Of a stretch of 64,000 bases of DNA, positions 26,953-36,450 are shown piece by piece. Position 1 is the stretch's first letter. Each line of letters opens with the position of its first letter. Source of the stretch: Hyphococcus sp. (GTDB lineage: Bacteria; Pseudomonadota; Alphaproteobacteria; Caulobacterales; Parvularculaceae); NCBI GenBank assembly GCA_028281665.1, contig JANQJK010000003.1:1-64000 (forward strand), read 5' to 3'. Under the pieces are notes generated by a model, which saw only the letters and a list, made by a program, of their open reading frames with translations, did no database searches and was not told the DNA's origin. The translations under genes were made by a program, and so were the position numbers.

Positions 26953-28821
26953 ATGACGAATCAGGCCGCAATCATGACATCCGCCGCGCCGACGATCCGC
27001 CGGCTTCCGCCGGGCGCGGTCAACCGCATCGCCGCCGGCGAAGTGATCGAGCGGCCGGCGGCCGTCATTAAAGAGCTTGTCGAAAACGCCCTCGATGCCG
27101 GTGCGCAGCGCATCGATATCGAGATCGAACGGGGCGGCAAGACCCGCATGGTCGTCGCCGACGATGGCTGCGGCATGAGCGCCGACGACATGATCCTCGC
27201 AGTGGAACGTCACGCAACGTCGAAACTGCAACCGGGCGCCGACGGGGAATACGACCTCGCCAACATCGCGACCATGGGCTTTCGCGGCGAAGCGCTGCCG
27301 TCAATCGGCGCCGTGGCGCGTCTTTCCATGACCTCGCGCGTGCGCGGCGCGGACGGCGCCTGGCGGCTTGACGTGGAAGGCGGCCTCATGTCGGAGCCTG
27401 CGCCCGCAGGGTTCGGCGGCGCCGGGGCGCGCATGGAAGTGCGCGATCTCTTTTTTGCAACGCCCGCGCGGCTCAAATTTCTGAAATCCGATCAGGCGGA
27501 AACCGCGGCGATTGGCGATGCGGTGCGCCGCCTCGCCATGGCCCGTCCCGACGTTGCGTTTTCGCTGACGTCTTCCGGGCGGAAAATGCTGAACCTTTCC
27601 GCCGAAGCGTCCGGAGACGCCGGTCGGCTCGCCCGTCTTGCGGCCATTATGGGGCGTGACTTCGGGGACAACGCCGTCGCCGTCGATGCAACGCGCGAGG
27701 GCGCGCGCGTTTCCGGCTTCGCCGGCCTTCCCACATACAACAGAGGTCTTCCGGACAAGCAGTATTTGTTCGTAAACGGACGGCCTGTGCGCGACAAGCT
27801 GATCGTCGGCGCCGTGCGCGGCGCCTATGCGGACTTTCTCAGCAAGGACCGGCATCCGGCGGTGGCGCTTTTTCTTGACCTCCCGCCCCGGGATGTTGAC
27901 GTCAACGTGCATCCGGCGAAAACGGAAGTGCGCTTTCGCGACGCCGGGACCATCCGCGGGCTGCTGGTGGGCGCCCTGCGTCACGCCCTCGCCGAAGCGG
28001 GCCATCGGGCCTCGACGACCACCAGCGCATTTGCGCTTGGCCGCATGACGCCGCAGGCGGGCGCGCCCGCATCCTTTCAGTCCGTTGCCTCTTCCAACCC
28101 GTTCCGGGGCGATTTTCAACGCCCGGATGAAGGGCTGGCGGATCGCGTTCACGCATTTGAGGGAATGACCGCGCCGAGTACGCCGGACCAGGCGTCGTCC
28201 GACGTCGGCAGTGATCAGGGTGCTGATCATATGCCGTCCGAGCACCCCCTGGGCGCGGCGCGGGCGCAGCTTCACGAAACCTACATCGTTTCGCAAACCG
28301 CAGACGGTCTCGTCATCGTCGATCAGCACGCGGCCCATGAGCGCCTTGTCTACGAGCGTATGAAAGCGCGCCTCGCCGAAGGGCGCGTTGCCGGGCAGGG
28401 GCTTCTGATCCCGGAAATCGTTGAACTGACGGCCGATGAAATTGCGCGCCTTGAGCCGCGTCTTGCGGAATTCGAGGAGCTTGGCCTTGTGATGGAACGC
28501 TTCGGCGAGGACGCATTGATGGTGCGCGAAACGCCGGCGCTGCTTGGCGAGGTCAATGCGAAAGCGCTGGTCGAGGCCCTTGCCGACGACCTCGCCGGCA
28601 TTGGCGAAACGCTGTCGCTGAAAGAGAAGCTGGAGGAGGTCTGCTCGTCCATGGCGTGTCACGGGTCGGTGCGCGCGGGGCGCCGGCTCAACGGCGAGGA
28701 GATGAACGCATTGCTGCGGCAGATGGAGGCGACGCCTCATTCCGGCCAGTGCAATCACGGCCGTCCGACTTACGTTGAACTCAAGCTCGCCGACATTGAG
28801 CGCCTGTTTGGAAGGCGATAG
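26953..28821 (+). CDS. mutL: DNA mismatch repair protein MutL (endonuclease type)
   Basis: Couples MutS mismatch recognition to strand removal. The 622-aa chain has an N-terminal GHKL ATPase ([40 protein letters not shown]), a variable Pro/Ser/Asp linker (about 360-430) and a C-terminal dimerisation domain. The metal-binding endonuclease motif is [12 protein letters not shown], starting near residue 457. The accessory motifs ACHGSVRAG and QCNHGRP are also present. MutL proteins with these motifs nick DNA themselves and work without MutH. It shares a divergent upstream region with the SDR gene. Confidence 0.97.
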   Translation: MTNQAAIMTSAAPTIRRLPPGAVNRIAAGEVIERPAAVIKELVENALDAGAQRIDIEIERGGKTRMVVADDGCGMSADDMILAVERHATSKLQPGADGEYDLANIATMGFRGEALPSIGAVARLSMTSRVRGADGAWRLDVEGGLMSEPAPAGFGGAGARMEVRDLFFATPARLKFLKSDQAETAAIGDAVRRLAMARPDVAFSLTSSGRKMLNLSAEASGDAGRLARLAAIMGRDFGDNAVAVDATREGARVSGFAGLPTYNRGLPDKQYLFVNGRPVRDKLIVGAVRGAYADFLSKDRHPAVALFLDLPPRDVDVNVHPAKTEVRFRDAGTIRGLLVGALRHALAEAGHRASTTTSAFALGRMTPQAGAPASFQSVASSNPFRGDFQRPDEGLADRVHAFEGMTAPSTPDQASSDVGSDQGADHMPSEHPLGAARAQLHETYIVSQTADGLVIVDQHAAHERLVYERMKARLAEGRVAGQGLLIPEIVELTADEIARLEPRLAEFEELGLVMERFGEDALMVRETPALLGEVNAKALVEALADDLAGIGETLSLKEKLEEVCSSMACHGSVRAGRRLNGEEMNALLRQMEATPHSGQCNHGRPTYVELKLADIERLFGRR

Positions 28822-28852
28822 GCTTGCGCCGCATGCGTTTTGGGGATCACCA

Positions 28853-29398
28853 ATGATACGAGCCTTTTCCATGGCGATGGTCGCGGCGGTCTGGTTTGCC
28901 GGCCCGTTGCTCGCTGAAGAAAAAGAAGACGCCGCTTATGAACCCATGGCCGTCTTCGCGGATCTGGCCGGGCGCTCATGGCGCGGCGAGGGCACGGGGC
29001 CTAACGGCCAGCCCATTACCGATATTGCCACATATGAAATGATCCTGGGCGGGCGCGCCTTTCAGTCGACCCACCGTCTTGAAGACGAGCCCTATGGCGG
29101 GCGCACGATTTTCTTCTACGATGAGGGCGCGAAGGAATATGTCTTTCATTATTTCACGACCGCCGGGTTTCACACGACCGGCGTCATCGAGCCGACGGAT
29201 AGGGGCTTCAAAGCCGTCGAGACCATAAGCGGCCATGATGAATTCGCCGAAGTCCATTCGCAGATATTCGTGGAAGGCGACCGGCTGCGCATTGAGACCG
29301 TCCATGTCGACCACGATGGCGTTGCCTCTGCGGGAGACGCGCTTGTCTATAAGGAAATCGAAAACCCCGGCGCGCTTTATGCGGACGGCGAGCAATGA
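28853..29398 (+). CDS. exported lipocalin-like (DUF1579/THAP4-like) protein
   Basis: A 181-aa product starting at ATG 28853 with a signal peptide (MIRAFSMAMVAAVWFAGPLL). The mature part reads as one antiparallel beta-barrel: LAGRSWRGEGTGPNG, YEMILGGRAFQSTHRLEDEP, TIFFYDEGAKEYVFHYF, TTGVIEPTDRGFKAVE. This resembles DUF1579 or nitrobindin-like barrels that bind small hydrophobic or heme ligands. The stop overlaps the next (nitroreductase) start by 4 nt, so they are probably co-expressed. Ligand and partner relation are inferred only. Confidence 0.7.
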   Translation: MIRAFSMAMVAAVWFAGPLLAEEKEDAAYEPMAVFADLAGRSWRGEGTGPNGQPITDIATYEMILGGRAFQSTHRLEDEPYGGRTIFFYDEGAKEYVFHYFTTAGFHTTGVIEPTDRGFKAVETISGHDEFAEVHSQIFVEGDRLRIETVHVDHDGVASAGDALVYKEIENPGALYADGEQ

Positions 29399-30078
29399 GC
29401 GAGCGTGAGTTTACGCCGCTGTCGGAACTCGGCGATTTTATCGCCCGGGCCGATGACGAAATGGAGGCGCGCGCCGCCGCGTTTTTCCAGGACATCAAGC
29501 GGCGCCACACGGTGCGTGAGTTCTCCGACGCGCCGGTGCCGCAGAGCGTTATGGAAACATGCATTGCCGCGGCGGGTCGCGCGCCCTCCGGCGCCAATCA
29601 CCAGCCCTGGCATTTCTGTCTGGTGGGCGATGCAAAGGTGAAGTCGGAGATCCGCGCGGCCGCGGAAGCGGAGGAGAAAGCATTTTACGAAGGCCGGGCC
29701 GGAGAAGAGTGGCTCGACGCTCTCGATCCCCTCGGCACCGACGAGCATAAACCCTTCCTCGACATCGCGCCCTGGCTGATCGCGGTGTTCGCCCAGCGGC
29801 GCGGCGGCGTTCATGCGGGCGAGGACAAGAAGAACTACTACATCAATGAGAGCGTGGGCATTGCCTGCGGCTTTCTGATCGCGGCCCTTCATCATGCGGG
29901 GCTCGCCACGCTTACGCACACGCCGAAGCCCATGACGTTTCTCAATGAGAAGCTCGGGCGTCCGGCGACGGAGAAGGCTTTTCTCTTGATCGTCGCCGGG
30001 CGTCCCGCCGGCGACGCCATGATTCCCGATCATTCCCTGATCAAAAAGCCGCTGGACGAGATCCTGACGGTTTTCTGA
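29395..30078 (+). CDS. nitroreductase-family flavoprotein, iodotyrosine-deiodinase-like branch
   Basis: A 227-aa FMN-dependent oxidoreductase. The FMN-binding start RRHTVREFSDAPVP and APSGANHQPWHFCLV are canonical. The middle region FYEGRAGEEWLDALDPLGTD, ESVGIACGFLIAALHHAGL and THTPKPMTFL match the branch that includes iodotyrosine deiodinase rather than NfsA/NfsB types. Members reduce halogenated phenols or similar aromatics in known cases, but bacterial substrates are mostly unknown. It forms an ATGA-overlapping pair with the lipocalin-like gene. Confidence 0.87.
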   Translation: MSEREFTPLSELGDFIARADDEMEARAAAFFQDIKRRHTVREFSDAPVPQSVMETCIAAAGRAPSGANHQPWHFCLVGDAKVKSEIRAAAEAEEKAFYEGRAGEEWLDALDPLGTDEHKPFLDIAPWLIAVFAQRRGGVHAGEDKKNYYINESVGIACGFLIAALHHAGLATLTHTPKPMTFLNEKLGRPATEKAFLLIVAGRPAGDAMIPDHSLIKKPLDEILTVF

Positions 30079-30205
30079 CTCGGGAAAAAATCCGCCTTTG
30101 CCCGCTGTCGCAAATCACTCTAGCGGTCGTCCCCGGGAGGGATTGCCGGCGCGCGCGCCTTGCGCGCGTTGAATAGCGGGAAGAAAAAAAGGAGGGTGTG
30201 AAACT

Positions 30206-30607
30206 ATGGGAATAATCAACGAATTCAAGGAATTCGCCGTAAAGGGCAATATGGTCGACATGGCTGTCGGCATCATCATCGGCGGGGCCTTCGGCACGAT
30301 CGTCAAGTCGCTCGTCGACGACATCATCATGCCGCCGATCGGCCTTGCCCTCGGGGGCATCGACTTTTCGGACATCGTCCTGACACTGAAGGAAGCGACC
30401 GCGGACGCGGAAGCCGTGACCATAAATATCGGTTCCTTCATCAACAATGTGATTTCATTTCTGATTGTCGCCTGGGCCGTCTTCATGCTCGTGAAGGCCA
30501 TGAACAACCTGAAGAAGAAAGCCGAGGAAGAACCGGCCGAGCCGCCGGCGCCGCCGAAATCTGAAGTGCTGCTGGAAGAAATTCGCGACGCCCTGAAGGC
30601 GCGCTGA
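30206..30607 (+). CDS. mscL: large-conductance mechanosensitive channel MscL
   Basis: An osmotic safety valve in the inner membrane. The 133-aa chain has the N-terminal amphipathic helix [20 protein letters not shown] with the pore constriction, the periplasmic loop, the second helix [20 protein letters not shown], and a charged C-terminal bundle ending [13 protein letters not shown]. The ribosome-binding site is strong (AAGGAGGG about 9 nt before ATG). A terminator follows directly. It is monocistronic. Confidence 0.98.
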   Translation: MGIINEFKEFAVKGNMVDMAVGIIIGGAFGTIVKSLVDDIIMPPIGLALGGIDFSDIVLTLKEATADAEAVTINIGSFINNVISFLIVAWAVFMLVKAMNNLKKKAEEEPAEPPAPPKSEVLLEEIRDALKAR

Positions 30608-30631
30608 ACCAAACTACCCCACCCAGTGAGT

Positions 30632-30668
30632 AAAAAACCCGGCCTCTTGAAAGAGAGGCCGGGTTTTT
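30632..30668 (+). terminator. rho-independent terminator of mscL
   Basis: A-rich start, CCCGGCCTCT, loop TGAAAG, AGAGGCCGGG, then five T. The A-run on the other side means it could work in both directions. Confidence 0.93.
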
Positions 30669-30730
30669 CTTGCTTTTGTTTCAATTATATTTGCATAATT
30701 CAAAACTGGTGGAGAATTGGGGTTTGTGTG

Positions 30731-30880
30731 GTGGCGAAAACTGCAAAGCTGTTTGTTGCACTGTCAATTTTCTTTTTGTGCGTCTCGTGCACTGAGGATA
30801 CTGACGGCCTGGCCCGCCCCGATTTCCCGTTGAGCTGGGATTCGCCATCGACAGTGTGGGATCGAAACAACTGGGGTTAG
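30731..30880 (+). CDS. small putative lipoprotein (49 aa)
   Basis: GTG at 30731 opens a 49-residue peptide: a lysine-containing N-terminus, a hydrophobic core (LFVALSIFFLC), then VSC followed by TEDTDG. Cys 20 may be lipidated, though the -3 position is not the usual Leu/Val. The mature part is only about 30 residues (Asp, Pro, Trp-rich). The gene is AT-rich against its surroundings and ends 4 nt before the next exported protein, so the two are likely one unit. No family recognised. Confidence 0.45.
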   Translation: MAKTAKLFVALSIFFLCVSCTEDTDGLARPDFPLSWDSPSTVWDRNNWG

Positions 30881-30884
30881 ACAA

Positions 30885-31415
30885 ATGCAGTTCAAATCGT
30901 TTTTGGCCGGCGGCGCAGTGGCTGCTGTGCTGGGTTCTATCGTGATGGCGGGCCAGATTTCGGTTCCTCACCAGTTCAGAGCGGGCTCGCCGGCGCTCGC
31001 GTCCGAAGTGAATGCCAATTTTGATACGCTGGTGCAGGAAAGCAACGCGCAGGACGAGCGGATCGGGGCGATCTCAGGAAAAATTGACGAGCTTCGATCA
31101 GTCGAGCAATTGTTTTGCGCGCCGGATTTGAGGCCAGGAAATGGGACCTTTACGTTCGATGGAGATCCCGTCGTTGCTTTTCCAACGCCTTTCGCGCAGT
31201 TCCGAAACAACGGAACTCTTCGCCAAGTTCTCTATGGCCGCGCAGTTTGTGTTTCTCCGACAAGCGCCGAGACATTTTTTGAGACCGATGCGAGCCAACT
31301 TGCCAATGAGGGATGGCGTTTCATTCGTGGTATAGATGAAGCAGGCGCTAGCGCCTCATTTGCGGTGACAGGCAGCCCTAGTCAACAAGTCATTTGGTAC
31401 CTTTATGAGCGGTGA
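30885..31415 (+). CDS. exported protein with VPxxFxAGxPAxAxEVNANF motif
   Basis: A 176-aa product with a signal peptide (FLAGGAVAAVLGSIVMAG). The mature start, ISVPHQFRAGSPALASEVNA then NFDTLVQ, is a motif seen in many unrelated exported or tail-associated proteins ahead of a short coiled coil, here QESNAQDERIGAISGKIDEL. A C-terminal beta-rich part has two Cys (LFCAPDL and AVCVSPT). Low GC and an unrecognised family suggest an accessory gene. It follows the 49-aa lipoprotein and precedes lepA. Confidence 0.6.
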   Translation: MQFKSFLAGGAVAAVLGSIVMAGQISVPHQFRAGSPALASEVNANFDTLVQESNAQDERIGAISGKIDELRSVEQLFCAPDLRPGNGTFTFDGDPVVAFPTPFAQFRNNGTLRQVLYGRAVCVSPTSAETFFETDASQLANEGWRFIRGIDEAGASASFAVTGSPSQQVIWYLYER

Positions 31416-31517
31416 AGCCGCTCTCCTGTGCTGGCGTCTATTGGATTAAAAACTCCTTTTGATACACGCAAAAATTCTTCGATTGTTCCGTCAGGGTTGA
31501 TCGCCTATATCCGCGCG

Positions 31518-33317
31518 ATGACCCCGCTGAAGAACATCCGCAATTTCTCAATCGTCGCCCATATCGACCATGGGAAATCGACGCTGGCCGACCGTCTCAT
31601 TCAGGAGACCGGGGGCCTTTCGGACCGCGAGATGAAAGAACAGGTGCTCGACTCCATGGAGCTTGAGCGTGAGCGGGGGATCACCATCAAGGCCCAGACC
31701 GTGCGTCTCAATTACAAGGCGGCCGACGGCGAGGACTATGTTCTGAACCTCATCGACACGCCGGGCCATGTGGACTTCACCTATGAGGTGTCGCGCTCGC
31801 TTTCCGCCTGCGAGGGCGCGCTTCTGGTGGTGGACGCCAGCCAGGGCGTCGAGGCGCAGACCCTCGCCAATGTCTATCAGGCGATTGACGTCGATCTCGA
31901 AATCGTCCCCGTTCTCAACAAGATCGACCTGCCTGCGGCGGAGCCGGATCGCGTGAAAGCGCAGATTGAGGACGTCATCGGCCTCGACGCGACGGACGCG
32001 ATTGAAATCTCCGCCAAGACGGGCGTCGGCGTTGCCGACGTGCTCGAAGCGATTGTCACGAAGCTTCCCCCGCCCGCGGGCGATCCGGATGCGCCCTTAA
32101 AGGCGCTGCTCGTCGACAGCTGGTACGATCCCTATCTCGGCGTCGTCGTTCTCGTGCGCGTTCATGACGGCGTTCTGAAAAAGGGCATGAAAGTCCGCAT
32201 GATGTCGTCGGGCGCGGTGCACAATGTCGATCAGGTCGGCGTTTCCCTGCCGAAGAAGACGCCGGTCGACGCGCTGGGGCCCGGCGAGATCGGTTACCTT
32301 ACCGCCTCGATCAAGGAAGTCGCCGACACCAATGTGGGCGACACCATTACCGATGAAAAGCGCCCATGCGCGGAGGCCCTGACCGGGTTCAAACCCTCCG
32401 TACCCGTTGTATTTTGCGGCATCTTTCCGGTGGATGCGGCGGATTTCGAAGATCTCCGCGAGGCCATGGGCAAGCTGCGCCTTAACGATGCGAGCTTTGA
32501 GTTCGAGATGGAAACATCGGCAGCCCTCGGCTTTGGATTTCGCTGCGGGTTTCTGGGCCTTTTGCATCTTGAGATCATCCGCGAGCGGCTTGAGCGGGAA
32601 TTCGATCTCGACCTTATCACCACGGCGCCGAGCGTTATCTACCACGTGCATATGACCGACGGGTCCATGGTGGAAATGCACAATCCGGCGGACATGCCGG
32701 ATCCCGTCCGCATTGATCATATGGAGGAACCCTGGATCAAGGCGACGATCATGACGCCGGACGAATATCTCGGCGGCATTTTGAAACTCTGCGAGGAACG
32801 CCGCGGCGTACAGGTGGACCTTACCTATGCGGGCTCGCGGGCCATGGTGGTTTACGAGTTGCCGCTCAACGAAGTCGTGTTCGATTTCTACGACCGGCTT
32901 AAATCTGTAACAAAGGGCTATGCGTCTTTCGACTATCAGTTGCTGGATTATCGCGCCGGCGATCTCGTCAAAATGCAGATCCTCGTCAACGACGAGCCGG
33001 TCGATGCGCTGTCGATCATCGTCCATCGCGACAAGGCGCAATCGCGCGGGCGCGCCATGTGCGAGAAGCTGAAGGATTTGATCCCGCGCCACATGTTCAA
33101 GATCCCCGTGCAGGCGGCGATTGGCGGACGGATTATCGCGCGCGAAACCATTGCGGCGCTCCGGAAGGACGTCACCGCCAAGTGCTACGGCGGCGACGCG
33201 ACGCGCAAAAGAAAGCTCCTCGAAAAACAAAAAGAGGGGAAGAAAAAGATGCGCCAGTTCGGGAAAGTCGAAATCCCGCAGGAAGCATTTATCAAGGCGC
33301 TCAAAATCGACAGCTAG
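31518..33317 (+). CDS. lepA: elongation factor 4 (LepA)
   Basis: A ribosome-associated translational GTPase that affects initiation and back-translocation. From ATG 31518 it is 599 aa, the usual size; an upstream in-frame extension has no conserved sequence. GTPase motifs: [18 protein letters not shown] and NKIDLP. The LepA-specific C-terminal domain is present ([35 protein letters not shown] and [20 protein letters not shown]). It appears to be monocistronic. Confidence 0.98.
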   Translation: MTPLKNIRNFSIVAHIDHGKSTLADRLIQETGGLSDREMKEQVLDSMELERERGITIKAQTVRLNYKAADGEDYVLNLIDTPGHVDFTYEVSRSLSACEGALLVVDASQGVEAQTLANVYQAIDVDLEIVPVLNKIDLPAAEPDRVKAQIEDVIGLDATDAIEISAKTGVGVADVLEAIVTKLPPPAGDPDAPLKALLVDSWYDPYLGVVVLVRVHDGVLKKGMKVRMMSSGAVHNVDQVGVSLPKKTPVDALGPGEIGYLTASIKEVADTNVGDTITDEKRPCAEALTGFKPSVPVVFCGIFPVDAADFEDLREAMGKLRLNDASFEFEMETSAALGFGFRCGFLGLLHLEIIRERLEREFDLDLITTAPSVIYHVHMTDGSMVEMHNPADMPDPVRIDHMEEPWIKATIMTPDEYLGGILKLCEERRGVQVDLTYAGSRAMVVYELPLNEVVFDFYDRLKSVTKGYASFDYQLLDYRAGDLVKMQILVNDEPVDALSIIVHRDKAQSRGRAMCEKLKDLIPRHMFKIPVQAAIGGRIIARETIAALRKDVTAKCYGGDATRKRKLLEKQKEGKKKMRQFGKVEIPQEAFIKALKIDS

Positions 33318-33387
33318 TTCTGTCGCCCTCTTTGTTTTCATCGTTATTTTGGCCTATTGTTAAGCCCTAATCATCGGGACGGGTGCG

Positions 33388-34383
33388 ATGCGAGCGATAT
33401 TGGCGGCGATAGCGGTTTTTTTTGCATTTTCATTTGGCGCAGCGGCGGCGGAAGCGACGCCGGCGGAGCCGAAGCGAAAGGATGCGCCGGACTATCCGGT
33501 TTCGTGCGAACCTGCGGAGGGCTCATTGCCGCCGGAACACTGGGTGGACGTTGCCTTTTCAGTCAATCGCGAAGGGCTGACGGAAGATGTTTCGATTGTC
33601 GGTTCGACAGACCCCTGTTTTGAGGAGGCGGCGCTGAGCGCGGTAAGGGGTTGGGTTTACGAGCCGCGCCGGGTCAATGGTCGAGCCGAAGCGCAGACTG
33701 GAATGCAGACCCGCGTAACGTTCGTTGTTAAGGAGTCTGAGCCAACGGATATAGTTGATGCAAAGCCGCTCGAGCGCGTTGCGCCGGGCTTTCCGTGGGA
33801 ATGCTACGACGACGCTGCGGAGGAAGAGGTGGTCGTTATCGGATTCGAAATCTCAAGCGAAGGAAGTGTTGACAACGTTAAGGTGATTGAGACGACAAAC
33901 AGTTGCTTTGACGAGGCTGCGACTGCCGCCGTGAAAGAGTGGAAGTATCGACCGAAGACCGTCGATGGAAAACCGCAGCGGCGGTTAGGAGTAATTACGC
34001 AGCTAAAATTTCAACATCAGGGCGTTACGCCGCCGGAATCGAAAGTCCGCGACGTTGTCTCGCGCCGATTGAACCAGGCGCGAATACAACTGAAGAGGGG
34101 CGATGCGGAAAAGGCGCTTGAAACGCTCGAAAGATTCGAGGCCAGATATGGCGCCAGTCTGTCGCGAAAGGAGCTGGCCGAGTTTCACCGCATACGCGGT
34201 TATGTGCGCATCAAAGCAAAGGAATATGAGGGTGCGCTTGACGACTTTCGCGCCGTACTCCGTCTCGGGCCCGGCGACTCTCGGGTGGCGATAGAAAAAA
34301 GGATCGTGCAACTGGAGGGGCTTCTCGGGTATGGTCCCGGTCAGAGTGAGGCGGAGCTGGCGGAACCCGATGGCGATGAGTGA
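33388..34383 (+). CDS. periplasmic protein with two TonB-C-like domains and C-terminal helical repeat (paralogue 1)
   Basis: A 331-aa product. A signal peptide (ILAAIAVFFAFSFGAAAAE) precedes two TonB C-terminal-like domains. Domain 1 (about 30-113) runs from YPVSCEP to STDPCFEEAALSAVRGWVY and EPRRVNG. Domain 2 (about 122-212) runs from FPWECYDD to TTNSCFDEAATAAVKEWKY. Residues 220-310 are TPR-like helices (RRLNQARIQLKRGDAEKALE, LAEFHRIRGYVRIK). Each TonB-like domain has exactly two Cys in matching positions, a likely disulfide. There is no TonB membrane anchor or Pro-rich spacer. It is first of three paralogues in tandem. Confidence 0.8.
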   Translation: MRAILAAIAVFFAFSFGAAAAEATPAEPKRKDAPDYPVSCEPAEGSLPPEHWVDVAFSVNREGLTEDVSIVGSTDPCFEEAALSAVRGWVYEPRRVNGRAEAQTGMQTRVTFVVKESEPTDIVDAKPLERVAPGFPWECYDDAAEEEVVVIGFEISSEGSVDNVKVIETTNSCFDEAATAAVKEWKYRPKTVDGKPQRRLGVITQLKFQHQGVTPPESKVRDVVSRRLNQARIQLKRGDAEKALETLERFEARYGASLSRKELAEFHRIRGYVRIKAKEYEGALDDFRAVLRLGPGDSRVAIEKRIVQLEGLLGYGPGQSEAELAEPDGDE

Positions 34384-34415
34384 GAAATCGCCATGAATGG
34401 GGCGGAGAGTGTGTC

Positions 34416-35423
34416 ATGCGGAAGATTGCGCCGGCGATAGCGGCTTTTCTTGTTGGTTCATCTGGCGGCGCGTTGGCGGAAGAGACGCCGGCGGAGCCGA
34501 AGCGGAAGGATGCGCCGGACTATCCGGTTTCGTGCGAGCCTGCGGATGGCGCCGCGCCCGAAAACCATTCGGTTGACGTTGCGTTTTCCATCAATCGGGA
34601 CGGGCTTACGGAAAACGTTTCGGTTATCAGCTCAACGGATTCGTGCTTCGAAGAGACCGCGCTCAGTGCGGTAAGAGGCTGGATTTACGAGCCGCGCCGC
34701 GTCAACGGCCGCGCCGAAACCCAGACCGGCATGCATGCCCGCCTCGCGTTCAGCTATGAAGAGGGCGAGCCGTCAAATGTGTTCGACGCGCAACCGATCA
34801 AGCGCGATGCGCCGGCCTTTCCGGAGCGTTGTGAAGTCGGCGCGGCCGATAATGAAACTGTCGGCGTCGAGTACGATGTGTCGGAGACCGGCGACACGGA
34901 GAATATCCGCATCGTCGAAACCACAAATGACTGCTTCAACAAAGCGTCGATCGCCGCGGTGGAGAAGTGGAAGTTTCGGCCGAAGATGGTGGATGGCGAA
35001 CCCCGGCGGCGCCTGGGGTTTCGGTCGCTCCTGAATTTTGAGTTGCGCGAAAACACCCCGCCTGAATCGTTTATGCGCCGCATTACGTCGCGCAGGCTGA
35101 GCCTCGTGCGTCTGTATCTGAAAGACGGCGAGACGGAGACGGCGGCAAAGACGCTTGAAAACTTTGAGGCGCGATATGGCGACAGCCTGTCGCGAAAAGA
35201 GCTGGCCGAGTTTCACCGCATACGCGCCTATGTGCGCATCAAGCAGAAAGACTATGTGGGCGCCCTTGACGATTTTCGGACGGTAAAGCGACTGGACCCC
35301 GGCAACTCCCGGGCCGCCGTTGAGAAACGGATCGTGCAGCTTGAAGACTATCTGGGCTACGGGCCCGGTGAGGGAAATGCCGCGCCGGAACAAGACGCAT
35401 CGGAGAAACAGGGCGTTCCATGA
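34416..35423 (+). CDS. periplasmic protein with two TonB-C-like domains and C-terminal helical repeat (paralogue 2)
   Basis: A 335-aa paralogue of the preceding gene. ATG at 34416 starts a clear signal peptide (MRKIAPAIAAFLVGSSGGAL); an in-frame GTG at 34380 overlapping the previous stop is the alternative. Domain 1 again begins KRKDAPDYPVSCEPADG and carries STDSCFEETALSAVRGW; domain 2 has FPERCEVG and TTNDCFNKASIAAVEKW. The helical tail repeats SLSRKELAEFHRIRAYVRIK nearly word for word. The four mature-region Cys are in the same positions as in paralogue 1. It probably arose by local duplication. Confidence 0.8.
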   Translation: MRKIAPAIAAFLVGSSGGALAEETPAEPKRKDAPDYPVSCEPADGAAPENHSVDVAFSINRDGLTENVSVISSTDSCFEETALSAVRGWIYEPRRVNGRAETQTGMHARLAFSYEEGEPSNVFDAQPIKRDAPAFPERCEVGAADNETVGVEYDVSETGDTENIRIVETTNDCFNKASIAAVEKWKFRPKMVDGEPRRRLGFRSLLNFELRENTPPESFMRRITSRRLSLVRLYLKDGETETAAKTLENFEARYGDSLSRKELAEFHRIRAYVRIKQKDYVGALDDFRTVKRLDPGNSRAAVEKRIVQLEDYLGYGPGEGNAAPEQDASEKQGVP

Positions 35424-36436
35424 TGGCAAGCGCAGTGAGAGCTTTGATCCCGGCGGTTTGCGCGCTGTTTGCGTTATGGGCCCACGCGGCGTGGGCGGAA
35501 GATGCGCCTGCTCAATCAAAGCGCAAGGACACGCCGGCCTATCCGGTGTCCTGCTATCCGGAGGATGTAGCAACGCCTGTGGATCAAACCGTTGATGTCG
35601 GTTTTGATATTGATCGCGATGGTCTTACCGAAAATGTAGAGGTGCTGCGTTCATCGAACCCCTGCTTTGAAGAAGCAGCGATTGCCGCGGTCAGAAGCTG
35701 GACCTACGAACCTCGTCGGGTTGACAAGCGCGCCCAACCGCAAACCGCCATGCAGGTAAAGTTCCGGTTTGTATATCAGGGCGAGACCATAACGAACGAA
35801 TTCGACGCGAAACCCATCAAGCGGATTCCGCCACGTTATCCGGACAATTGCGCCCGCCGCGCAGACGATGAGGAACGGGTCAAAGTACAATTTGACGTTT
35901 CGGAAGAAGGCGTGACCGAGAACATTTTTATCGCCGAGTCGACGGATAGGTGTTTTGATTCGGCGGCGCGCCGTTCGGTCGAAAAATGGGAGTACCGCCC
36001 GCGAATTGTTGATGGCGTCCCGCAGAAACGGGAGGGCGTTGTCACTGTAATCGTCTTTCAGCTTGGCGACGGGGCCGTTTCTAAAGACATGAGAATTCGC
36101 AGAAATGTTGCGAATAAATTGAATCAAGCGCGGCGCCTCGCACAAAAAGGCAGAAATGAAGAAGCGTTGACGCTCCTGAATAAATTTGAGGAGGATTTTG
36201 GCGATAGCTTAAGCCGAGCGGAGCTGGCGGAATTTCACCGAATGCGCGGTGCTGTGCGTTTGGCGGTTGAAGACTACGAAGGCGCCCTTGACGACCTTCG
36301 CATTGTACAACGCCTTGGCGCTAGAGAGTCTTACGCCGCCATCAGTGAGGCTATTGCTAAGCTCGAAACCGCTCTTGGCGTGTCCGACGTTCCGCCGGCG
36401 GCGAACGCCGACGGTCCCGACACGGAGACGGAATAA
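35420..36436 (+). CDS. periplasmic protein with two TonB-C-like domains and C-terminal helical repeat (paralogue 3)
   Basis: The 338-aa third copy overlaps paralogue 2 by 4 nt (ATGA), so the last two are translationally coupled. Signal peptide: VRALIPAVCALFALWAHAAW. Domain 1: YPVSCYPED and SSNPCFEEAAIAAVRSW. Domain 2: YPDNCARRA and STDRCFDSAARRSVEKW. The helical tail contains LSRAELAEFHRMRGAVRLA. It is the most diverged copy, but the paired cysteines persist. Role unknown; an envelope sensing or scaffolding job is a guess. Confidence 0.8.
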   Translation: MMASAVRALIPAVCALFALWAHAAWAEDAPAQSKRKDTPAYPVSCYPEDVATPVDQTVDVGFDIDRDGLTENVEVLRSSNPCFEEAAIAAVRSWTYEPRRVDKRAQPQTAMQVKFRFVYQGETITNEFDAKPIKRIPPRYPDNCARRADDEERVKVQFDVSEEGVTENIFIAESTDRCFDSAARRSVEKWEYRPRIVDGVPQKREGVVTVIVFQLGDGAVSKDMRIRRNVANKLNQARRLAQKGRNEEALTLLNKFEEDFGDSLSRAELAEFHRMRGAVRLAVEDYEGALDDLRIVQRLGARESYAAISEAIAKLETALGVSDVPPAANADGPDTETE

Positions 36437-36450
36437 TTTCCTCCCGCCCC

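Noticed and set aside
26863..27231. N-terminal extension of the SDR at 26074-26862
   Set aside because: It would overlap mutL on the opposite strand for 280 bases and adds no SDR sequence; the TTG at 26862 has a proper ribosome-binding site.
27301..28872. 523-aa open frame antisense to mutL
   Set aside because: It lies almost wholly opposite mutL, shows Arg/His/Gly-rich composition typical of the complement of GC-rich coding DNA, and has no recognisable motif.
31428..31517. 30-residue upstream extension of LepA
   Set aside because: Not conserved in LepA; the ATG at 31518 gives the standard length and N-terminus.
32097..33341. 414-aa open frame antisense to lepA
   Set aside because: A shadow of lepA; no conserved domain, while lepA has all its motifs.
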